DNA of 12,414 nt. Origin: an uncultured Candidatus Saccharibacteria bacterium. Its GTDB lineage: Bacteria; Patescibacteriota; Saccharimonadia; Saccharimonadales; Saccharimonadaceae. This document shows positions 5,247 through 11,891 of this stretch, one piece after another; the first letter of the stretch is position 1; every line of letters begins with the position of its first letter. The DNA lies in the NCBI GenBank assembly GCA_938046495.1, contig CALIXG010000098.1, forward strand, positions 1 through 12,414, in the 5' to 3' direction. The translations under genes and the position numbers were made by a program. A model generated the notes under the pieces. The model did not search any database. It saw only the letters and a list, made by a program, of their open reading frames with translations, and was not told the DNA's origin.

Positions 5247-8200
5247 CTATTTTAAGACCACAGAATTTTCACCGACTAATTCCTTTAAACCGGAGATTAA
5301 TTCTGGGCTAGCCTCAATGCGGAATGGCATGCGGAGCGGTTTCTTGATTTCGCCGTCTTTGAGTACGAGAATAATTTCCGAAAAACCTGGCGATTCATCA
5401 CAAAGTTCTCGAATCGAAGTGAGTGTGGCGGTATTTTGGGGATTTTCCACTAGGACGAAGAGCTTGAGACTGCGCGGATCGGCCTCTGGCGCGATGATGC
5501 GCTTCGGAGTTTCGGATTCTTCCGATGTGGTGGCGACTTTGGTTGCACCTGTAACATCAGACTTAGCATTCTCAGATTTTACGGAAGTAGATTTAGTGGA
5601 GGCAGATCTAGTGAGAGTAGTTTTCGCGGCTGCGGGCTTAGTTAATTTTGCATCGGCATCTGATTTAGTTTCGGAAGTTTTTTCACTGCTAGATTTTGGC
5701 TTTGAAATCGTGACAGTTGGAACATCAGTAGATTTTAACTTGGTAGTTTCTTCGCCAGCTGGTTTACGACGGCCGAATTCCTTTTTCGGGGCTTCCGCTG
5801 GATCAGCCAGACGCGTACCGGTGGACTCATAGGAAGAAAGTTTGTCATCAGAAAGAACGGAGATAGATTCGGCAATAATTTTTACATCCGAGGTGATGTT
5901 GCCGTCCTTATCTTTAGCATTAATTCGGCCAGTAACCTTAATCACATTATCAATCGCGAGACGGTCATTGTATTCCTCATAAGTTTTCGGGAAGACAAGG
6001 AATTCAAGCTCAGACGTCTTACTTTCGATTTTCACGAAGGCCATCTTGGTATTAGATTTCGTGAGAATGGTGCGAATATTGGTGATAATACCACCCACGA
6101 TCACTTGCTTGCCGTCATTTTCCGGAGTGACCAGCGTGAAAGGATGGGTTTGCTCTTCGAAATAAGTATCGTATTTATCTAGTGGGTGTGCGGATAGATA
6201 GAGACCCATCAGATCACGCTCCCAGAGGAGTTGGTCTTTTTCGGAAATTTGGGTCGGAGAGGGCTGGATGACGGGCTCTGGAATTGAACCGGCGTCCCCC
6301 ATCATCCCGAAGAGGTCGGTTTGACCAGAAGCCTTATCTTTTTGGACTTTGGCGCCATAGGCTTGGATATCTTCGAGATTAAATAAGAGGTCGGTGCGAT
6401 TGTGGAAGCGGTCGAAAGCGCCGGTTTTAATAGCGGACTCCCAAGATTTTTTATTAAACTTGGAACCGTCGACGCGGGCGGCAAAATCACAGACCGACTT
6501 GAACGGACCGTTTTTATCACGTTCCGGAATGACGATTTCTTCGACCAAGGCCTTACCCATACTTTTAATCGCGGCTAGCCCGAAACGAATGGTGTTTTCT
6601 CCACCGACGATAGCGAAGTCAGAATAAGACTGATTAATGTCTGGACCTAAAACCTTAATACCCATACGCTTACATTCAGCAATCTCGATAGCCAAACGAT
6701 CAGTCCAACGCATATCGGAAGTCATCAGTGCAGCCATGAAGGCGTCTGGATAATGCGCCTTGAGATAAGCCGTCCAATAAGCCACTAAAGCATAACACGC
6801 GGCGTGAGACTTGTTAAAACAGTAGTTAGCGAAGTCGAGCAGCTGCGACCAGAAAGTTTCCGCCTGCTCCTCAGTAGCCCCACCAACTTCTTGGGCACCC
6901 TTAATAAACTCCGGTTTCACCTTATTCATCAGATCCACCTTCTTTTTACCCACCGCCTTACGCAGAGTATCGGCCTGACCACCGGTAAATCCACACCACT
7001 CCTTAGAGATCTGCATGAACTGCTCTTGATAAATCAAAATACCGTAGGTAGACTTCAAGGCATTCTCGAGACCAGAGTGAAGATAGGTAATCGGTTCTTC
7101 CCCATGTTTACGACGAATAAAGGAATCAATAAACTGCATCGGGCCCGGACGATAAAGGGCCACCATAGCGATGATATCTTCAAAACTACTGGCGCGAAGG
7201 TCTTTCAAATAACGCTTCATACCGGCAGATTCCAGCTGGAAAACACCAGTGGTTTCGGCGCGTTGTAAAAGTTCATAAGATTTTTGATCATCGAGCGGAA
7301 TACTGTAGAGGTCGACGTCATCGTGATAGACCTTACGAATCATACGCAAGGCATTATTAATCACAGAAAGGTTAGAAAGACCCAAAAAGTCCATCTTAAG
7401 AAGACCTAATTCCTCGACTTGAGTCGAAGGATATTGAGTAGCCAGTGGACCCTTCGCGGAAACTTCGAGTGGTAAGAATTTGACCAATTCATCCGGCGCA
7501 ATCACCACACCACAGGCATGCACACCGTGAGAGCGAATAGTGCCCTCAAGCTTAGAAGCGTAATCAATTACGCGCTTAGCGACCGGGTTATGTTCATATT
7601 CATGTTTGAGATCGGGTGCGGTTTTGATGGCGTCAGTTAATTTGACATGGTGGCCCATCACCGGGTCTGGCACGAGTTTGGCGATACGGTCAGCCTCAGC
7701 ATAGGGCACTTCAAGCACACGCGCCACGTCACGCACGGCGTTTTTGGCCATCATTTTACCAAAAGTCACAATGTTGGCCACGCGACCTTTACCATATTTT
7801 TCGGTACAATATTCAATCACCTCGTCGCGACGGGTGTCCTGGATATCGGTATCGATATCCGGCATGGAGACACGGTCTGGATTCAAGAAACGCTCGAAGA
7901 GAAGGCCATATTTCATCGGATCAAGCTCGGTAATACGCAAGGCATAAGCTAGAATGGAGCCAGCAGCCGACCCACGACCCGGGCCATAAATAATACGCTT
8001 GGTCTTACCCCACATAATGAAATCTTGCACGATCAAGAAGTAACCATTGTAGCCCATACGGTCGACGACGCTTAATTCATAATCGATACGTTCAAGAATT
8101 TCTGGAGATAATATTTTTCGACACTCTTCGACCGACCAATCTTGCACTTCTTCCTGAGTTTTACCACCATAGCGAAAAGCCAAGCCACGAAAAACCAACT

Positions 8201-9218
8201 TATCGAGATAAGTTTTATCGGTCTCACCTTCCGGCACGGGAAACTTCGGAATCAAGATGCGCCCGAGCTTCATATCAACATTACAGCGCTCGGCAATTTT
8301 GCGAGAGTTTTTGATAGCATCAGGATATTCCTTACCCCAACGATCAATAATTTCTTGTGGGGGAATGACGTGAAGTTGGAAGTCCTTCAAGGTCATACGA
8401 TTTTGGTCGGAAAGATTGGCGGCTGTACCGATACAGAGGAGGATTTCGTGAGCGTCTTGATCTTCGTGCTTCAAATAGTGGCCATCACAGGTAACGACGA
8501 GCGGCAAACCGGTTTCCTTGGCGATTTGCTGCAAACCTTGATTGATGCGATCTTGCACCTCCCAGTGAGTCGGCGACTCTGGGTGACCGTGATCTTGCAT
8601 TTCAAGGTAAAAACGATCCTTATAGACTTCTTTATACCAATCGACGAGTTTCCTGGCGCCATCCATGTCGCCATTTTTTAGGCGCACGGAAATTTCAGAG
8701 CTCGCGCAGCCTGAGAGACAAATAATCCCCTCGTTGTACTTTTCCATGATTTCATGGTCGATACGAGGTTTGTAATATTTACCGTTAATTTCTGCTTCGG
8801 TAGCGAGACGACAGAGGTTTTCAAAACCCTGGTCATTCATGGCGAGCAAGGTAATGTGATAACGCACCTTATCATGTGCGGGATCCTTATCGGTACGATT
8901 TCTAGCCGCCACATAGGCCTCGAGTCCGAGAATTGGCTTAATACCCGCAGATTGACCTTCCTTATAGAGCTCAATCAAGCTGGACATGGTACCGTGATCC
9001 GTAACAGCCACGGCTTGCATGCCGGTTTCTTTGACATACTTAATGAGATCTGGTACTTTAGTCAGACCATCAAGAAGTGAGTAATGCGTATGGTTATGCA
9101 GATGCACAAAATCCGCCGGAGCCAAAATATGGTCTGGTGAATCAATTTCTTCGCAAAACTTCAAAAAATCGTCGTTTTTCGCCTCGGTAGATGGAGAGGC
9201 CTCTGCAGGTGCCGACAT
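5247..9218 (-). CDS. dnaE: DNA polymerase III alpha subunit with PHP domain
   Basis: This is the replicative DNA polymerase catalytic subunit, 1323 residues. A 34-residue extension precedes the PHP domain (about 35-300), where the metal-binding set seems complete: HLHNH (39-43), D50, TDHG (H75), GLEAY (E100), H121, CLSGC (167-171), D245 and H247. The polymerase core has YGPGRGSAAGS (411-421), the catalytic acidic cluster PDIDTD (453-458), and KMDFLGL (D610). ALYRPGPM (687-694) and FNKSHAACYA (801-810) are further DnaE hallmarks. QTDLF (966-970) fits the beta-clamp binding motif. An OB fold covers about 1037-1120. A Lys/Ser/Thr/Ala-rich linker (about 1140-1240) leads to the conserved C-terminal domain (1248-1323). 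The start ATG directly abuts the TAA of the ytxH-like gene, whose end supplies the Shine-Dalgarno GAGGAG, so translation is probably coupled. Confidence 0.97.
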   Translation of the reverse strand: MSAPAEASPSTEAKNDDFLKFCEEIDSPDHILAPADFVHLHNHTHYSLLDGLTKVPDLIKYVKETGMQAVAVTDHGTMSSLIELYKEGQSAGIKPILGLEAYVAARNRTDKDPAHDKVRYHITLLAMNDQGFENLCRLATEAEINGKYYKPRIDHEIMEKYNEGIICLSGCASSEISVRLKNGDMDGARKLVDWYKEVYKDRFYLEMQDHGHPESPTHWEVQDRINQGLQQIAKETGLPLVVTCDGHYLKHEDQDAHEILLCIGTAANLSDQNRMTLKDFQLHVIPPQEIIDRWGKEYPDAIKNSRKIAERCNVDMKLGRILIPKFPVPEGETDKTYLDKLVFRGLAFRYGGKTQEEVQDWSVEECRKILSPEILERIDYELSVVDRMGYNGYFLIVQDFIMWGKTKRIIYGPGRGSAAGSILAYALRITELDPMKYGLLFERFLNPDRVSMPDIDTDIQDTRRDEVIEYCTEKYGKGRVANIVTFGKMMAKNAVRDVARVLEVPYAEADRIAKLVPDPVMGHHVKLTDAIKTAPDLKHEYEHNPVAKRVIDYASKLEGTIRSHGVHACGVVIAPDELVKFLPLEVSAKGPLATQYPSTQVEELGLLKMDFLGLSNLSVINNALRMIRKVYHDDVDLYSIPLDDQKSYELLQRAETTGVFQLESAGMKRYLKDLRASSFEDIIAMVALYRPGPMQFIDSFIRRKHGEEPITYLHSGLENALKSTYGILIYQEQFMQISKEWCGFTGGQADTLRKAVGKKKVDLMNKVKPEFIKGAQEVGGATEEQAETFWSQLLDFANYCFNKSHAACYALVAYWTAYLKAHYPDAFMAALMTSDMRWTDRLAIEIAECKRMGIKVLGPDINQSYSDFAIVGGENTIRFGLAAIKSMGKALVEEIVIPERDKNGPFKSVCDFAARVDGSKFNKKSWESAIKTGAFDRFHNRTDLLFNLEDIQAYGAKVQKDKASGQTDLFGMMGDAGSIPEPVIQPSPTQISEKDQLLWERDLMGLYLSAHPLDKYDTYFEEQTHPFTLVTPENDGKQVIVGGIITNIRTILTKSNTKMAFVKIESKTSELEFLVFPKTYEEYNDRLAIDNVIKVTGRINAKDKDGNITSDVKIIAESISVLSDDKLSSYESTGTRLADPAEAPKKEFGRRKPAGEETTKLKSTDVPTVTISKPKSSSEKTSETKSDADAKLTKPAAAKTTLTRSASTKSTSVKSENAKSDVTGATKVATTSEESETPKRIIAPEADPRSLKLFVLVENPQNTATLTSIRELCDESPGFSEIILVLKDGEIKKPLRMPFRIEASPELISGLKELVGENSVVLK

Positions 9219-9521
9219 TTACTCCTCAGTATCGTCGGTTAATTCTTCAGAAACTGCGTCTTCGATAGGCTCTACAACCTCATCTTCAACTTCAGCAGCT
9301 TTCTTTGCAAATTTTTGCTTAAATTTTCCAAAATTAGTTTTCTGTTCGTGATAAATCTTGCCTAGATTCTCTTTTTGATCGTGGTAGATTTTGCCACCTT
9401 TGGCCTTAATTTCAGCACGAGTTTCCTTGCCAGACTTGGGAGCAGAAAGAACCCCAGCAATCGCACCAAGAGCCATACCAAATATAGCACCGAGAACAAA
9501 ATGACCAGTAGATTTTTTCAT
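9219..9521 (-). CDS. YtxH-like membrane-anchored small protein
   Basis: A 100-residue protein with one N-terminal glycine-rich membrane helix (about 7-25, VLGAIFGMALGAIAGVL) followed at once by APKSGKETRAEIK (27-39). That join is the hallmark of the YtxH family. An exact 11-residue tandem repeat, KIYH[DE]QK[ET]N[LF]G, occupies 44-54 and 55-65, then comes a basic stretch (KFKQKFAKK, 66-74) and a very acidic tail (78-100). The soluble part is predicted to be a long amphipathic cytoplasmic helix. The function of the family is not well defined; Bacillus homologues are linked to general stress. The Shine-Dalgarno AAGGAGG sits only three nt before ATG 9521. The gene lies between the YtxG-like gene (33 nt gap) and dnaE (zero gap), in one operon. 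Confidence 0.8.
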   Translation of the reverse strand: MKKSTGHFVLGAIFGMALGAIAGVLSAPKSGKETRAEIKAKGGKIYHDQKENLGKIYHEQKTNFGKFKQKFAKKAAEVEDEVVEPIEDAVSEELTDDTEE

Positions 9522-9554
9522 ATTCCTCCTTTTTGTTAATATATTTATATTATA

Positions 9555-9866
9555 TTACTTTGTCGACTTTTTTGCAGCAGTCTTTTTGGTAGAAGTACGA
9601 GGTTTAGTTGGATTAATAAAACTCATCAGCTTCTTAGCTAAAATATCTTTCACTAAACTTTTCGCAAGAGGACCTACCGAGGTCATATCCTTAATATTAT
9701 CTGCCACATCATCAGCCTTTTCGGCGATGGATTGACCGGTTTGAACCATGATTTCAATTTCTGTGAGTAGGTGAATGAATTTAACCAAGAAAATAATGCC
9801 GACCACCAGAAAGACCAATAAAGTCATTGAAAGAATCGCTACTAAAATCCATTCTGCTGTATTCAT
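9555..9866 (-). CDS. YtxG-like (DUF948-type) single-pass membrane protein
   Basis: A 103-residue protein with one strong N-terminal transmembrane segment (about 6-30, WILVAILSMTLLVFLVVGII). A helical region follows (31-60, HLLTEIEIMVQTGQSIAEKADDVADNIKD in part) with the spacing typical of DUF948 proteins, ending in a Lys/Thr/Ala-rich tail (KPRTSTKKTAAKKSTK). The family assignment rests on this layout and on the neighbour: in Bacillus, ytxG (DUF948) lies directly before ytxH, and here the same order is followed by dnaE. ATG 9866 is preceded by GAAAGGT at about 5 nt and by an extended -10 with a predicted 12-nt leader. The role is unknown; probably an envelope-associated accessory protein. Confidence 0.68.
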   Translation of the reverse strand: MNTAEWILVAILSMTLLVFLVVGIIFLVKFIHLLTEIEIMVQTGQSIAEKADDVADNIKDMTSVGPLAKSLVKDILAKKLMSFINPTKPRTSTKKTAAKKSTK

Positions 9867-9884
9867 ATAAACCTTTCTGGTAAC

Positions 9885-9896
9885 TATTTTAGCATA
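9885..9896 (-). promoter_or_regulatory. Extended -10 promoter of the ytxG-ytxH-dnaE operon (TATGCTAAAATA)
   Basis: The minus strand has TGCTAAAAT (9894-9886), predicted +1 near 9879, and a leader of about 12 nt with GAAAGGT as Shine-Dalgarno. The 12-mer is identical to those at 5153-5164 and 11787-11798. The -35 position reads only T/A and matches poorly. Confidence 0.6.
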
Positions 9897-9909
9897 AGTT
9901 CGATGAAAT

Positions 9910-9944
9910 AAAAAATATAACTGGAGCTACCAGTTATATTTTTT
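9910..9944 (-). terminator. Bidirectional terminator downstream of galU
   Basis: A perfect 15-pair stem (9910-9924 with 9930-9944): six A, TATAACTGG, loop AGCTA, CCAGTTATA, six T. The A/T flanks give a U-tract on either strand. On the minus strand it lies about 63 nt after the galU stop and just before the promoter of the ytxG-like gene, insulating the two units. Confidence 0.85.
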
Positions 9945-10007
9945 AGCCAAGCGGATTACGGGTTATGCTGCGATCTTCACGGATGGCATTTTACTTTGTA
10001 TTGAAAT

Positions 10008-10886
10008 TTAGATTTCGCGGATAAACTTCTTGATATCTTCGCCAAAATCTTCATACATGAAGTCATAGGCAAGCGAAGCAAGTGCATAATTCTTTGGATC
10101 ACCAGTGGTCATCCAGCGACCTTTAGTTTTTTCGACGTAGACGTTGCCAGTTTCTGCCATCTTAGTAATGGCATCGACGGTCCAGAGCTCATTATCGAGA
10201 CCAATATTCTTTGGATCAAGATGTTCAAAAACTTCTGGAGTCAAGAGATAGCGACCATAAGAGGTGAGATTAGATGGAGCCTGTTCAATAGCTGGCTTTT
10301 CGATAATATTTTCGAGAGTTTGAAGTTCTGCATCACGAAGTTTAATAATGCCGTACTTATTTAAGACTTCGCGTGGCATTTCTTGAGAAATAATGATGGC
10401 CTTAGCATCTTCGTGTTTCTTATATGATTCGATCAAGGTCTTAATGTCGGAATTGCCGAAAACTACATCGTCAGAATAAGCTACCACGAAAGCCTCATCG
10501 TCACGGATGTAAGGACGGGCGGAAGCAATTGGAGAACCGTTACCATATGGATAACTTTGATCTTGCTCAATGACGGTGATTTTTGGGAAATCCAAAACGC
10601 GCTGTACTGGAGCATAACGATCAAGCTTACCCTGAGAAGCGAGTTGTTTACGAATGCGATTAACCGAGTTATTAAAATAATCTTCGTAAATTCCCTTACC
10701 TTCTGGGGTAGCGACGATGATAATTTCCTTAATTCCCGCATCCACACATTCCTCCACCACGAGTTGCATGATTGGACGATTGCCGAGTGGCAACATGGCC
10801 TTAGGTACGGTTTTAGTAATTGGTAGATAGCGGCTAGCAAAGCCAGCGTCAGTAATAACAGCCTTGGTAGGTAACTTATATTTCAT
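10008..10886 (-). CDS. galU: UTP-glucose-1-phosphate uridylyltransferase-like nucleotidyltransferase (divergent GalU)
   Basis: Predicted to join UTP and glucose-1-phosphate into UDP-glucose for envelope polysaccharides; 292 residues, normal for GalU. The order of motifs fits the family: KAVITDAGFASRYLPITKTVPKAMLPL in 8-34, ASARPYIRDDEAFVVAYSDDVVF in 121-143, IIEKP (194-198), APSNLTSYGRYLLTPEVF (203-220), ELWTVDAI (233-240) and a final RWMTTGDPKNY (257-267). Several positions differ from the usual GalU: the GxGTR nucleotide loop is GFASR (15-19), GLGHA is GNGSP (115-119), and the Asp of the yDxGd motif is Thr. Nucleotide or sugar preference may therefore differ. ATG 10886 was chosen because AAGGAG lies five nt upstream; an in-frame start at 10934 would fall within the -35. 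Single-gene unit with its own strong promoter and terminator. Confidence 0.88.
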   Translation of the reverse strand: MKYKLPTKAVITDAGFASRYLPITKTVPKAMLPLGNRPIMQLVVEECVDAGIKEIIIVATPEGKGIYEDYFNNSVNRIRKQLASQGKLDRYAPVQRVLDFPKITVIEQDQSYPYGNGSPIASARPYIRDDEAFVVAYSDDVVFGNSDIKTLIESYKKHEDAKAIIISQEMPREVLNKYGIIKLRDAELQTLENIIEKPAIEQAPSNLTSYGRYLLTPEVFEHLDPKNIGLDNELWTVDAITKMAETGNVYVEKTKGRWMTTGDPKNYALASLAYDFMYEDFGEDIKKFIREI

Positions 10887-10905
10887 AATTTCTCCTTGAG
10901 TTTTA

Positions 10906-10934
10906 ATTATACAAGATTGAAGCGTAATAGTCAA
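10906..10934 (-). promoter_or_regulatory. Strong sigma-70-type promoter of galU
   Basis: On the minus strand TTGACT (10934-10929), a 17-nt spacer, then a perfect TATAAT (10911-10906). Predicted +1 is about 10899, giving a 12-13 nt leader that is almost wholly the Shine-Dalgarno AAGGAG plus spacer. This is the only promoter in the window with both hexamers close to consensus and ideal spacing. Confidence 0.8.
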
Positions 10935-10963
10935 AGATTACAGGGGTGAATGAACTTAATAAA

Positions 10964-10990
10964 TAAAAAATAGGGCACGTGGCCCTATTT
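10964..10990 (-). terminator. Intrinsic terminator of the HdeD-like gene
   Basis: On the minus strand AAATAGGGC, loop CACGT, GCCCTATTT (10990-10982 with 10976-10968), then TTTATTTATT. It begins about ten nt after the TAA of the HdeD-like gene and lies upstream of the galU promoter, so the two genes are separate units. Confidence 0.85.
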
Positions 10991-11000
10991 CAAATTGACT

Positions 11001-11759
11001 TTATTTTTTAGAAACTTTCTTGGCAGTTGGTTTTTTGGTTTTCTTAGTAGCGGCTTTTTTAACTGACTTATGCGCAGTTTTTTCGCCAAGATTCTTTGAC
11101 TTATAGACACGATCTGGCTTCACGGAGAGTTCCTTGACGGCAGCAATCTTTTTGGCATTTTTGATAGATTTAGCACGATTTTCTTCGCGTTTTTCACGAA
11201 GCTCGGTTTCGTATTCGTGTTTTTGTTCCTTATTATGGATGGCATAAATCAGATTAGAGATACCAAAAATCATCATGTAGGAACCGAAGTACTTAATAAA
11301 TGGCAGATTACCGAGATGCCCCGCATTTACCACCACGATGCCGATAATACAACCGGAAATACCTGTTAGCACCCAAATAAAGCGATCCGTCAAATCATCC
11401 ACGGAGCCGAGACCGATGAAAATCTCCAAAATACCGCGCGTAATGGTGTAGAGACCGATGATGGCGAGGTGCCAGATGGCATTCTGATCCTTGGCAAAGA
11501 GCATGGTGAAAGCCGTGGCGATTTCTAGTACGGCCATGAGAAGTGAAAGACCCCAAGTTTCTTTCAAATGTGTGCGAGTGAGGAGATTTAGCATTTCGAT
11601 AATACCGAGACCGAGCAAGACCGTACCAGCAATCACAATAATTGCCTCGAGACTATTTAGATTAGTAAAGAGGGCGTACCAGCCGAAAAGAAGTGCCAAC
11701 ACACCCTGCAATGCGAAGATTAGCCAGTGGCTATCAATATATTTTCGCTTGATTGACAT
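11001..11759 (-). CDS. HdeD/DUF308-like six-helix membrane protein with Lys-rich tail
   Basis: A 252-residue integral membrane protein. Six hydrophobic segments lie at about 12-31, 38-60, 69-89, 96-117, 127-146 and 156-174, in the paired-hairpin pattern of the HdeD/DUF308 family (for example LIFALQGVLALLFGWYAL and IIVIAGTVLLGLGIIEML). HdeD is linked to acid resistance in enterobacteria; for this relative the function is not known. Residues 175-252 are a hydrophilic, strongly basic tail ending in KKAATKKTKKPTAKKVSKK, longer than usual for the family and probably cytoplasmic. The start is ATG 11759, with AAGGAAA eight nt upstream and an extended -10 ending at 11788. A longer reading frame begins at 11837 but its first residues lie in the promoter and do not resemble the family. 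Confidence 0.82.
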   Translation of the reverse strand: MSIKRKYIDSHWLIFALQGVLALLFGWYALFTNLNSLEAIIVIAGTVLLGLGIIEMLNLLTRTHLKETWGLSLLMAVLEIATAFTMLFAKDQNAIWHLAIIGLYTITRGILEIFIGLGSVDDLTDRFIWVLTGISGCIIGIVVVNAGHLGNLPFIKYFGSYMMIFGISNLIYAIHNKEQKHEYETELREKREENRAKSIKNAKKIAAVKELSVKPDRVYKSKNLGEKTAHKSVKKAATKKTKKPTAKKVSKK

Positions 11760-11786
11760 ATAATTTTCCTTGTTAATTCTTATGCT

Positions 11787-11798
11787 TATTTTAGCATA
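11787..11798 (-). promoter_or_regulatory. Extended -10 promoter of the HdeD-like gene (TATGCTAAAATA)
   Basis: The minus strand carries TGCTAAAAT (11796-11788); predicted +1 is about 11781, leader about 21 nt. The -10 is framed by short inverted arms, ATGCT and AGCAT. The 12-mer is identical to those before the FAD oxidase and ytxG-like genes. No -35 match was found. Confidence 0.6.
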
Positions 11799-11835
11799 AA
11801 AAAGAAAAATAATGCAGAGCTTACTGAAATAACAC

Positions 11836-11868
11836 AAAAAACCTCGAATTCATTTTATAAATTCGAGG
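11836..11868 (-). terminator. Intrinsic terminator of the FemA/B-like gene
   Basis: On the minus strand CCTCGAATT (11868-11860), nine-base loop, AATTCGAGG (11850-11842), followed by TTTTTT. It lies about 23 nt after the TAG at 11892-11894. Confidence 0.88.
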
Positions 11869-11891
11869 GGGCGCTGATTCGACTACAAATT

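Noticed and set aside
5233..5832. 199-residue open frame on the plus strand opposite the end of dnaE
   Set aside because: It lies antisense to the low-complexity linker and C-terminal domain of dnaE, has Ser/Val/Ala-rich nonsense composition and no ribosome-binding site. The dnaE frame explains the DNA.
8142..8681. 179-residue plus-strand open frame inside dnaE
   Set aside because: It is fully antisense to the conserved PHP and palm region of DnaE, has no recognisable domain and no Shine-Dalgarno. It is a shadow of the real gene, as are the other antisense frames in tig and dnaE.
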